Shown here: positions 11,911-22,127 of the stretch, piece by piece
Layout: every line of letters begins with the position of its first letter
Numbering within the stretch: position 1 is the stretch's first letter
Assembly: GCA_963580455.1 (NCBI GenBank)
Contig: OY756958.1
Location: 12,288,501-12,352,500, forward strand
Direction: 5' to 3'
Origin: Euonymus europaeus
Taxonomy: Eukaryota; Streptophyta; Magnoliopsida; Celastrales; Celastraceae
DNA length: 64,000 nucleotides
Translations under genes and position numbers: made by a program
The notes under the pieces: generated by a model
The model's input: only the letters and a program-made list of their open reading frames with translations
Database searches by the model: none
Told to the model about the DNA's origin: nothing

Positions 11911-12108
11911 CTATAGAGAGGGCACATCAAGGCGAAGATCCTCATCCAGATTGATAGGTGCAGATTCCCAATACAGCTTCACCCTATGCCCATTAATTTT
12001 AAATGTTTGACCAGTGTCAAGGCGTTGAAGTTCCAGAGCACCATGAGAATACACATTTGTCACCAAATATGGACCATGCCAGCGGGATTTCAGCTTTCCT
12101 GGAAACAA
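11911..12108 (-). pseudogene. Integrase C-terminal tail of element 1, cut off by a TGA
   Basis: This continues the pol frame after TGA at 12111-12109 and ends at TAG 11913-11911. It begins FPGKLKSRWHGPYLV, followed by HGALELQRLDTGQTFKINGH, matching the end of Ty3/gypsy integrases where the chain binds DNA. In element 2 the same region is continuous with integrase (NSRL then HIFPGK), so the TGA here is a mutation and not a natural terminus. CGA to TGA decay is plausible because related elements often carry Arg near this point; that is inference. Confidence 0.85.
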
Positions 12109-14886
12109 TCACAATCTCGAGTTGTAAACAAGAACTTTTTGGCCAGGAGAAAACTCTTTCCGCAACAGGTGGCGATCATGGTATTTCTTTGAACGCTCTT
12201 TGTACAACTTTGCATTTTCATAAGCTTCATGTCGCATCTCCTCTAATTCATTCAACTGGATACGGCGATGATCACCAGCTACTTTCATATCGAAGTTGAA
12301 CTTTTTTATAGCCCAGTAAGCCCGGTGCTCCAACTCCACAGGTAAGTGACATTGCTTTCCATACACCAATCTGAATGGAGACATTCCAATGGGTGTTTTG
12401 AAAGCTGTGCGGTATGCCCATAATGCATCATTAAGACGCAATGACCAGTCCTTGCGTGTAGGATTCACCGTCTTCTCCAAGATAGCTTTGATTTCTCTAT
12501 TACTCACTTCCACCTGCCCACTAGTCTGGGGATGGTAAGGTGTTCCCACCTGGTGGGTAATACCATACTTTTTCATCAAAGAGGCAAAATGATAGTTGTT
12601 GAAGTGGCTGCCCCCATCACTTATGATAGCTCTTGGAGTCCCAAAACGGGCAAATATATGATCCTGCAGAAACTTCACAACAACTCGATGATCATTAGTG
12701 CGAGAGGGGACAGCCTCGACCCATTTTGACACATAATCAACCCCCACCAATATATATTCAAAGCCAAAAGAGGAAGGAAAAGGTCTCATAAAGTCAATAC
12801 CCCATACGTCGAAAAGCTCAATGACTTGAATATTAGTCAAGGGCATTTGGTCACGGGCTGATATGTTTCCAGTCCGTTGGCACCGATCACAACTCCTACA
12901 AAAGAGCAAAGCATCTTTAAAAATCGTGGGCCAATAAAAACCGGAATGAAATACCTTAAGGGCTATTTTTTTTGGTCCAAAGTGGCCGCCACAAGCATAA
13001 GAGTGACAATGCTTGAGAATGTCCAGCTGCTCAGTTGGAGGAAGACACTTGCGAATTATTTGATCTGGGCAAATTTTGAATAAATAAGGATCATCCCAGA
13101 TATAATCCCTTGCTCTTGACATGATCCACTTCCTATCCTGATAAGAAAGATCAGATGGAAAAGATTTAGTCACAAGATAGTTTACTATATCAGCATACCA
13201 AGGAATTTCAGTAACAACAACAAGAAGTTGTTCGTCCGGAAAAGATTCGCCCAATGGCAGCTCATCATGTGCACTGTCAGAAATCAGCCGAGATAAGTGA
13301 TCAGCCACTACATTTTCCACTCCTTTTTTATCTTTGATTTCCAAGTCGAACTCTTGTAAAAGAAGTACCCAACGTATGAGTTGTGGCTTGGCATCTTTCT
13401 TTGTCATCAAATATCTCAAAGCAGCGTGATCAGTGTAGACAATCACTCGAGACCCAACCAAATAAGATCTGAATTTTTCAAGGGCAAATATGACTGCCAA
13501 GAGTTCTTTCTCCGTGGTGGAATAATTCAGCTGAGCATCATTCAAAGTGCGGGATGCATAGTAAATAGGATACGGTATCTTGGCTTTCCGCTGGCCCAAA
13601 ACTGCCTCCAAAGAGTAATCACTTACATCGCACATCAATTCAAACGGGAACTCCCAATCAGGTGCGCGCATGATAGGAGCTGAAGTAAGAGCTTCCTTAA
13701 GCCTCTCAAATGCTGCCCGACACTCCCCAGTCCACACAAACTCAGCATCTTTCATCAACAAGGCACACAAGGGCTTAGAAATCTTTGAAAAATCTTTAAT
13801 GAACCGCCGATAAAACCCCGCATGCCCAAGAAAACTTCGCACCCCTTTAACAGTTATTGGACTCGGTAATTTGGAAATAATCTCAATCTTGGCCTTGTCA
13901 ACTTCAATGCCTCTGCTCGAGATGAGATGACCCAACACAATACCTTCATTTACCATAAAATGGCATTTCTCCCAGTTCAAGACAAGGTTGGTCTCCTCGC
14001 ACCGTTCCAAAACCAGCCGTAGGTGCTCAAGACATTCATCAAAACCAGAACCAAATAAACTAAAGTCATCCATGAAAACTTCAATGAATTTCTCAGCCAT
14101 ATCAGAAAAAATACTGAGCATACAACGCTGAAATGTGGCTGGAGCATTACAAAGCCCAAATGGCATCCTTCGGTAAGCAAATGTGCCATAAGGACATGTA
14201 AATGTAGTCTTGGCTTGATCCTCTGGTGCGATAGCAATCTGATTGTAGCCACTGTACCCATCCAAGAAGCAATAATGACTGTGTCCAGCGAGCCGCTCCA
14301 ACATCTGGTCAATGAATGGCAAGGGAAAATGATCTTTCCGTGTCGCAGTATTGAGCTTCCGATAATCAATACAAACTCGCCAACCCGTGGTCATCCTTGT
14401 TGGTATCAACTCATTGTGTTCATTCTGGATCACCGTTATGCCACTCTTCTTTGGCACCACATGAATGGGACTCACCCACTTGCTATCTGAAATCGGATAA
14501 ATCACCCCAACATCCAACAACTTGAGAATTTCAGTTTTGACAACTTCCTTCATGTGAGGATTGAGACGCCTTTGAGCCTCCCGAGAAGGTTTAGCATCAT
14601 CCTCCATCAGAATTTGGTGCATACATTTTGCTGGATTGATTCCTCGAATGTCAGCAATTGTCCACCCAATAGCTGTTTTATGTCTTCTTAAAATGTGGCT
14701 CAACCTTTTCTCTTCCCTCAAACTCAAGCTTGCTGCCACTATAACCGGTAGAGTGTCATTGTCCCCCAAATAAATGTATTTGAGATGGCTGGGCAGCTGC
14801 TTTAATTCCAACTTTGGTGCCTTAACTGTAGATGGAACAAGAGAGGAAGAAGTAGGTGTTAGTTGCTCAAAAGGAGGAATTGAAAA
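12109..14886 (-). pseudogene. pol: Element 1 pol: reverse transcriptase, RNase H and integrase
   Basis: A long open frame in the -1 register relative to gag-protease, reached at the GGGTTTT heptamer 14889-14883. Counting residues from about 14811, RT shows [11 protein letters not shown] (about 150) and the catalytic FMDDF (about 245). RNase H has [12 protein letters not shown] (about 393), TTEKELLAV and [11 protein letters not shown]. Integrase has an HHCC finger (H...H, then CRSCDRC, about 600-645) and the D,D,E core in [15 protein letters not shown] and [10 protein letters not shown]. The order RT-RNase H-integrase is Ty3/gypsy. The enzymes would copy element RNA and insert the DNA. All key residues I can check are present, although RNase H reads [10 protein letters not shown] where element 2 has [10 protein letters not shown]. 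The frame stops at TGA 12111-12109, before the integrase tail. Confidence 0.93.
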
Positions 14887-15254
14887 CCCTTACCCACATA
14901 TGGCCTATCCACGTGAAGTGCTTGAATAGCCTCATGTATGCAGCCACCATGTTCTATAGTACTTCCACTCAATGACTTATCATCCAAGGCTTGAGCCACC
15001 ACAGTCTCCAAAGGATCTCCGCAAGACACTTGAAAAACCTTACTCACTAGATCATGTATAATATCCACACGAAAGCAATCACTATGATCATCATGAGACT
15101 TAAGAACTTCAAACACACGAAATTCTAACTCTTGGTCATTAACCTTCATGGTTATAGTCCCTTTTTTCACACAAATATTCATGTCAGCAGTAATCATAAA
15201 CGGGCGACCAAGAATAATAGGTAAAGATGAAGACATTGGACTATCTTCCATATT
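14859..15254 (-). pseudogene. Protease C-terminal part and linker of element 1, between a TAG and the frame change
   Basis: This frame is continuous in register with gag-protease but separated from it by TAG at 15257-15255. It encodes MEDSPMSSSLPIILGRPF near its start; ILGRPF is the conserved second motif of retroviral-type aspartic proteases, and element 2 has the same motif. It runs out at a TAA near 14859, shortly after the GGGTTTT heptamer where the pol frame takes over. In element 2 the matching region is one open frame, so the TAG and the frame change are best read as decay. Confidence 0.85.
14883..14889 (-). other. GGGTTTT heptamer at the protease-pol frame change
   Basis: Read on the minus strand as G GGT TTT in the upstream frame, this is a textbook X XXY YYZ -1 slippery site, and a -1 shift here leads exactly into the pol frame. 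Element 2 needs no shift at the corresponding place, so a one-base loss in a homopolymer is the simpler explanation. Listed because the coincidence is exact. Confidence 0.4.
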
Positions 15255-17198
15255 CTACACAACAAAATCAGCTGGTAAAATCAGACCTTGCACAGATACT
15301 AAAACATCCTCTAAAATGCCCCTAGGTCTCTTAACAGTTCGGTCAGCCAATTGCAATGTTATGGAAGTGGGCTGAAGTTCTCCTAGACCAAGCTTCTCAT
15401 ACACAGAAAAAGGAAGCAAGTTAATACTAGCACCAAGGTCTAACAAAGCCTTTTCGAAAAATTTATTCCCCACTTTGCAAGGGATGGTGAAGCTACCAGG
15501 ATCCTTAAGCTTAGGAGGAAGCTTGTGTAATAAAACAGCACTCACCTCTTCAGTCAGAGCAACTTTCTCATACTCAACAAATTTTCTCTTATTTGTACAA
15601 CAATCTTTCAAAAATTTAGCATAAGAAGGAATTTGCTTAATAGCATCAAGCAATGGAATATTAATCTCAACCTTACGCAAATTTTCAAAGATATCTAGAG
15701 CTTTAGAGTCAAGTTTCTTTTTAGCAAACCTTTGCGGGAACGGTGGAGGATCTCTTCCCCAGTCTTTTTGAGCCACTGGTGCAGAACTGCACCCTTGTTG
15801 TACCCTTTCTGCGACTGGTCCAGTGCAGTTTTCTTCTTCCAGTAGAGGCCTTTCAACCTTGTTGTCAACAACTTTGCCACTCCTCAGTGTTGTAACAGCC
15901 TTCGCATGTTCCAAACCAGCTGGATTATTAACGACCTGAGCTAGAAGCTCTCCCTTTTTTCTCTCACTCATCTCCTTAGCCATTTGCCCCATTTGGGTCT
16001 CTAATTTCTGAATGGCTTGAGTTGTTTGTTGCATAAACTGCATCATGGATACCTCCAAGTCACTCTTCTTTGCTGGTTGAACAACTAAAGCTGGAACATT
16101 AGCTGCAGGCTGGTCATTCTTCCAAGAAAAATTAGGATGGCTTTTCCAAGGATACTGCTGGTTCCTTTGATTAAAATTCATTTGGCCCATATAGTTGGCC
16201 TCCTCCTGCTCTGTCATAGCAGTCAATGGACATGCCTCAGTAGCATGTTCTTGTTGTGAACAAATAACACATACCACAGCGGATGGTGTTGAAGTAGATA
16301 CATTAGGCGAGTTCATCCCTTTCAGAGAATTAACTAAGAGATCCATTTTTCGGTTCAGATTCCCAATTTCAGCTTGCACCATAGTGTCTGAACTTACCTC
16401 ATACACACCTTGTCTCTTAGAGGAACCCTTACTTCTTGTGCAAAATTGTTGGGAATCTTCACTCAATTCCTCAAACAACTCCATTGCCTCTTCACTACTC
16501 TTCCTCATCAACACCCCATTACATGCCGAATCAACCTTCATCCTATGGACCTCATTCAACCCTTCATAGAAGTGCAAAACAATGTCATCTTTGTGCAAGT
16601 TATTGGTTGGGCAGCGAGCTAGGCGAACCTTGAAATCTTTCCAAGCTTCATAGAAGAGATCACCATCTTTTTGTTGGAAATTTTGGATCTCCCTTACAAG
16701 TTGCTTGGTCCTATGAGCTGGAAAAAATTCTCTCAAGAACTTTGTAGCCATTTGCTCCCATGTAGTAATGGAACCCGCTTCAATCGTGTTGTACCACATC
16801 TTGGCTCCTCCTCTTAGCGTGAAGGGAAACAACAAGAGCTTCAAATTATCAGCCGTGATGCCCGTCATGTTTTGTGTTCGACAAAGATCGGTAAAATCTT
16901 TCAAGTGTTGGTGGGGATCTTCATCAAACCGCCCCTCATAGTGAGGCACTGAATTCAGCAACTGAGGTGCCAGGCTGAATGTGGCTGCTCTATTGGGCTG
17001 ATATGCAATGCAAGATGGTTGGGCAACATTTTGTGGAATGTATCAGTTCATCATAGGAACCCTTTCATTACCCGCATCTTCTGCAGCAACAATGGGATTA
17101 TTCTCAGCCATAGTCTTCCTTCTAAGTGCTCTGGCCGTTATCTCTATTTCAGGATCTAACTCTTCTAACTTCTTGTCTTGAGAACGTGTATTGACCAT
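15255..17198 (-). pseudogene. gag: Element 1 gag and protease active site, with an in-frame TGA
   Basis: I place the start at ATG 17198 (MVNTRSQDKK), a common plant gypsy gag beginning, about 140 nt inside the PBS. TGA at 17045-17043 (codon 52) interrupts it; the frame is then open to TAG 15257-15255. The capsid region around residues 85-240 contains LKLLLFPFTLRGGAKMWYN and FLREFFPAHR, matching the plant retrotransposon gag domain. A zinc knuckle CVICSQQEHATEAC (CX2CX4HX4C) lies near residue 310, then a Q/M-rich predicted coiled coil. Near residue 583 is ALLDLGASINLLP, the protease active-site motif with DLG where many retroviral enzymes have DTG or DSG; element 2 shares it. Gag would package RNA and protease would mature the polyprotein. 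Confidence 0.92.
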
Positions 17199-17335
17199 GC
17201 ACTTTCAAGGAACAAAATAGAACCCCCCTGCAAAATAAAAATACAATGTAAGGCTTTGAAACACTAAACTAACCAGTAAATAAATACATAAATAAAACTT
17301 ATTGCCAAACGCTTGACCGGTAATGGACTTAACAG
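17199..17335 (-). other. Element 1 leader between PBS and gag
   Basis: About 137 nt of untranslated leader between the primer-binding site and the gag ATG. No packaging structure or upstream ORF was identified. Confidence 0.6.
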
Positions 17336-17353
17336 TCCCCGGCAACGGCGCCA
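17336..17353 (-). other. Primer-binding site of element 1 (tRNA-Asp)
   Basis: The plus strand reads TCCCCGGCAACGGCGCCA, the 3' end of plant tRNA-Asp including CCA, so the element strand is complementary to that tRNA. It sits 6 nt inside the 5' LTR. It is an 18-nt match only and not a tRNA gene. tRNA-Asp priming is typical of Athila elements. Confidence 0.93.
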
Positions 17354-17359
17354 AAAACT

Positions 17360-18589
17360 TGGTCGATATAAAATATCGCAAGTTAATCTTGCAATATAAA
17401 ATAAAGACGGGTCTTACCCTATCCGCAAGTGTACGTGTCGTAAATAGTATAAAAGCGAATGAGATCGTATCCACAGAGACTGCTCAATCACCAAACAAAC
17501 TATAAAGCAATAATTAACTTAAAAGAAAACAGGAGAGACTTAGATTGTAATTGGAAAAGTTTAAAGAACTTAAGTTATATTTAAGACGAAAGATAAGCTT
17601 AACTTGGGCTGGATTTTTTCTCTACTACCACTTTGTTATCAAATTCCAACATGCAATCACACACTTTAAAGGATTAATGTTGTCAATCAAGAGACCTTGG
17701 TTCGGCTCTCCTGATTTTAACTTTCCTAAGCAATGATCTTGGCTTTGGTCCAGCCCAAAATTGTTTCTTACCACAGGAATCTTGGTTAGTGTACCCTAAG
17801 AATTTCCTAAGATAAGCATGAGAACAAGAAAGTTGACAAACACACAACCTCAAGTAATGGTGTATTACCCAACTAATTGTGTTCACAAACCCCAAATCTG
17901 GATTTAATTCAGAGATTCGTTACTTGTTAAGCACCGGGTTATGGTCAGCCGAATATGCCTAACTAACAATTCCTATATAACATGAAGCTGATCACACATT
18001 CACATTAATAAGATTTAAACAATAAATTCAGAGATTCATGAATTAACCTAGTGTAATCATCCATGGAATCTTACAACAAAGCTTTAAGCAAAAGAACTCA
18101 TCCAATCCCAAGATAAGTAAGTAGTTTAGTTACACATATACATATCTAAATCCAGAAATTAAAACCCAATACAAAACCAGATTGAAGGAAGGAATAGAAT
18201 CTGATTTTTCTGAATCCTCCTTGCTATCTTTCTCCTCTGCTGTCTTTCTCTTCTGGAATGTCTACTGTCGTGTGTGTCCTAGAAAAATTGCCTTTTTCTC
18301 CCTTTCTGTCCTCCACTTTTCTAATTTTAGTAAGTTTACTTTTTGTTCCCTGGAAAAGATCTCACAAAGACACATAAGCCCCTCATTGCCACATAAGCAG
18401 TTAAATTGGTCGTTATTCTCCTGCCCAGATTTGCAGCCGCAGAAAGGTCGCAAATCCTTCCAGAAATAGCTATTTCACAAACAGCAACACCTGACATATA
18501 AACAAATGCTTGGGCAGTACTTTGAACTTATAAATGCACCAATTTAGACATTTAAGACTAGAAAATATAGGTGCATTTTGCACCTAACA
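17360..18589 (-). repeat. Element 1 5' LTR (right copy), 1230 bp
   Basis: The partner of 7896-9125, same length, with about 24 substitutions by eye and no net indel. It carries the same terminal hairpins (17364-17392 and 18570-18584). As the LTR beside the PBS it would hold the active promoter; the TATA-like word is near 17973-17981. Confidence 0.96.
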
Positions 18590-18594
18590 AGCTT
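18590..18594. repeat. Target-site duplication of element 1, right copy (AGCTT)
   Basis: Direct repeat of 7891-7895, after which the satellite resumes in phase with CCTAGATTATTTCG. Confidence 0.95.
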
Positions 18595-19630
18595 CCTAGA
18601 TTATTTCGATGCCAAAACACAAACTATCAATGACAAATTGACAAAACCGTTAAAAGCTACTCCATAGAGAGAGTTGAGCAACTTCGGACCATAAAAGTTG
18701 CTCGGTGTACACTTTTTATTGTTATTCTACGTCAAATTTTACGAGTATAAGCTTCCTAGATTATTTCGATTCCAAAACCCCAACTTTCTATGACAAATGG
18801 ACAAAACCGTTTAAAGCTACTCTATAGAGAGAGTTGAGCAACTTCGGACCATAAAAGTTGCTCGGTGTACACTTTTTATTGTTCTTCTATGTCAAATTTT
18901 ACGAGTATAAGCTTCCTAGATTATTTCGATGCCAAAACCCTAACTTTCTATGACAAATGGACAAAAACTTGTAAAGCTACTCCAAGAGAGAGTTGAGCAA
19001 CTTCAGAACATAAAAGTTGCTCGGTGTACACTTTTTATTGTTATTCTATATCAAATTTTACGAGTATAAGCTTCCTAGATTATTTCGATGCCAATAACCC
19101 AACTTTCAATGACAAAAGGAGAAAACCGTTTAAAGCTCCTCCATAGAGTGAGTTGAGCAACTTCGGACTATCAAAGTTGCTCGGTGTACACTTTTGGTTG
19201 TTCTTCTATGTCAAATTTTACGAGTATATGCTTCCTAGATTATTTCGATGCCAAAACACCAACTATCAATGACAAATCGGCAAAACCGTTAAAAGCTACT
19301 CCATAGAGAGAGTTGAGCAACTTCGGACCATAAACGTTTTCGGTGTACACTTTTTATTGTTATTCTATGTCAAATTTTACGAGTATAAGCTTCCTAGATT
19401 ATTTCGATGCCAAAACCCAAACTTTCTATGACAAATGGACAAAAACGTTAAAAGCTCCTCCATAGAGAGAGTTGTGCAACTTCGGACTATCAAAGTTGCT
19501 CGGTGTACACTTTTTATTGTTCTTCTATGTCAAATGTTACGAGAATAAGCTTCCCAGATTATTTCGATGTGAAAACACCAACTTTACAAGACAAATGGAC
19601 AAAAACGTTAAAAGCTCCTCCATAGAGAGA

Positions 19631-19676
19631 GTATGTGAAAACACCAACTTTACAAGACAACTTTACAAGACAAATG
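19631..19676. repeat. Rearranged monomer with local re-copying
   Basis: In place of GTTGAGCAACTTC the sequence runs GTATGTGAAAACACCAAC, then ACTTTACAAGACA twice, before rejoining CAACTTCTAATC. The inserted text repeats a segment located about 70 bp upstream in the preceding monomer, adding roughly 40 bp. It looks like a template-switch or slippage event during replication. Confidence 0.8.
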
Positions 19677-22127
19677 CAACTTCTAATCATCAAAGTCGCT
19701 CGGTGTACACTTTTTATTGTTCTTCTATGTCAAATTTTACGAGTATATGCTTTGTGGATTACTTTGATGCCAAAATCCGAACTTTCTATGACAAATGAAC
19801 AAAAACATTAAAAGCTCCTCCATAGAGAGAGTTGTGCAACTTCGGACTATCAAAATTGCTCGGTGTATATTTTTTATTGTTATTCTATGTCAAATTTTAC
19901 GAGTATAAGCTTCCTAGATTATTTCGATGCCAAAATCCCAACTTTCTATGACAAATGGACAAAAACTTTTAAAGCTACTCCATAGAGAGAGTTGAGCAAC
20001 TTCAGAACATAAAAGTTGCTCGGTGTACACTTTTTATTGTTATTCTATATCAAATTTTACGAGTATAAGCTTCCGAGATTATTTCGATGCCAAAAACCCA
20101 ACTTTCTATGACAAAAGGACAAAACCATTTAAAGTTCCTCCATAGAGTGAGTTGAGCAACTTTGGACTATCAAAGTTGCTCGGTGTACACTTTTTGTTGT
20201 TATTCTATGTCAAATTTTACGAGTATAAGCTTCCTAGATTATTTCGATGCCAAAACACCAACTATCAATGGCAAATCGACAAAACCGTTAAAAGCCACTC
20301 CATAGAGAGAGTTGAGCAACTTTGGACCATAAAAGTTGCTCGGTGTAAACTTTTTATTGTTGTTCTATGTCAAATTTTACGAGTATGAGCTTCTTAGATT
20401 ATTTCGATGCCAAAACCCCAACTTTCTATGACAAATGGATAAAACCGTTTAAAGCTCCTCCATAGAGTGAGTTGTGCAACTTCGGACTATCAAAGTTGCT
20501 CGGTCTACACTTTTTATTGTTCTTCTATGTCAAATTTTACGAGTATAAGCTTCCTAGATTATTTCGATTCCAAAACCCCAACTTTCTATGACAAATGGAC
20601 AAAACCGTTTAAAGCTACTCTATAGAGAGAGTTGAGCAACTTCGGACCATAAAAGTTGCTCGGTGTACACTTTTTATTGTTCTTCTATGTCAAATTTTAC
20701 GAGTATAAGCTTCCTAGATTATTTCGATGCCAAAACCTCAACTTTCTATGACAAATGGACAAAAACTTTTAAAGCTACTCCATAGAGACAGTTGACCAAC
20801 TTCAGAACATAAAAGTTGCTCGGTGTACACTTTTTATTGTTATTCTATATCAAATTTTACGAGTATAAGCTTCCTAGATTATTTCGATGCCAAAAACCCA
20901 ACTTTCAATGACAAAAGGAGAAAACCGTTTAAAACTCCTCCATAGATTGAGTTGAGCAACTTCGGACTATCAAAGTTGCTCGGTGTACACTTTTGGTTGT
21001 TCTTCTATGTCAAATTTTACGACTATAAGCTTCCTAGATTATTTCGATGCCAAAACACCAACTATCAATGACAAATCGACAAAACCGTTAAAAGCTACTC
21101 CATAGAGAGAGTTGAGCAACTTCGGACCATAAAAGTTTCTCGGTGCACACTTTTTATTGTTATTCCATGTCAAATTTTACGAGTATAAGCTTCCTAGATT
21201 ATTTCGATGCCAAAATCCGAACTTTCTATGACAAATGGACAAAATCGTTTAAAGCTCCTCGATAGAGTGAGTTGGGCAACTTCGGACTATCAAAGTTATT
21301 CGGTGTACACTTTTTATTGTTCTTCTATGTCAAATTTTACGAGTATAAGCTTCCTAGATTATTTCGATTCCAAATCCCAACTTTCTCTGACAAATGGACA
21401 AAACCGTTTAAAGCTACACTATAGAGAGAGTTGAGCAACTTCGGAGCATAAAAGTTGCTCGGTGTACAATTTTTATTGTTCTTCTATGTCAAATTTTACG
21501 AGAATAAGCTTCCTAGATTATTTCGATGCCAAAAACCCAACTTTCTATGACAAAAGGACAGAACCGTTTAAAGTTCCTCCATAGAATGAGTTGAGCAACT
21601 TCGGACTATCTAAGTTGCTCGGTGTACACTTTTTGTTGTTTTTCTATGTCAATTTTTACGACTATAAGCATCCTAGGTTATTTCGATGCCAAAACCCCAA
21701 CTTTCTATGACAAAAGGACAAAAACGTTAAAAGCTCCTCCATAGAGAGAGTTGTGCAACTTCGGACAATCAAAGTTGCTCGGTGTACACTTTTTATTGTT
21801 CTTCTATGTCAAATTTTACGAGTATAAGCTTCCTAGATTATTTCGATGTGAAAACACCAACTTTACAAGACAAATGGACAAAAACGTTAAAAGCTCCTCC
21901 ATAGAGAGAGTTGAGCAACTTGTAATCATCAAAGTAACTCGGTGTACACTTTTTATTATTTTTCTATGTCAAATTTTACGAATATATGCTTTGTGGATTA
22001 TTTTGATGCCAAAATCCGAACTTTCTATGACAAATGAACAAAAACATTAAAAGCTCCTCCAAAGAGACAGTTGTGCAACTTCGGACTACGAAAATTGCTC
22101 GGTGTACACTTTTTATTGTTATTCTAT

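Larger units (their letters stand above)
7896..18589 (-). mobile_element. Element 1: Athila-type Ty3/gypsy LTR retrotransposon, 10,694 bp, defective
   Basis: A complete element on the minus strand, bounded by 1230-bp LTRs with TG...CA ends and a 5-bp target duplication. Internal order from the 5' LTR at the right is tRNA-Asp PBS, gag, protease, RT, RNase H, integrase, an internal hairpin and G-tract, an extra ORF in the env position, then a PPT next to the left LTR. RT before integrase defines Ty3/gypsy. The tRNA-Asp primer and an ORF after pol are typical of the plant Athila lineage; a related Tat-group assignment is not excluded without a tree. Five coding lesions make it non-autonomous. 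The LTRs differ at about 24 positions by eye (about 2%, 16 of them transitions), implying a fairly recent insertion. Confidence 0.95.

Noticed and set aside
13977..14369. A minus-strand ORF of 130 codons inside pol, and other ORFs overlapping gag-pol on both strands
   Set aside because: Shadows of the real pol frame, which carries all the RT, RNase H and integrase motifs.
17336..17353. A tRNA-Asp gene fragment
   Set aside because: Only the last 18 nt of the tRNA are present, exactly beside each 5' LTR. This is a primer-binding site.
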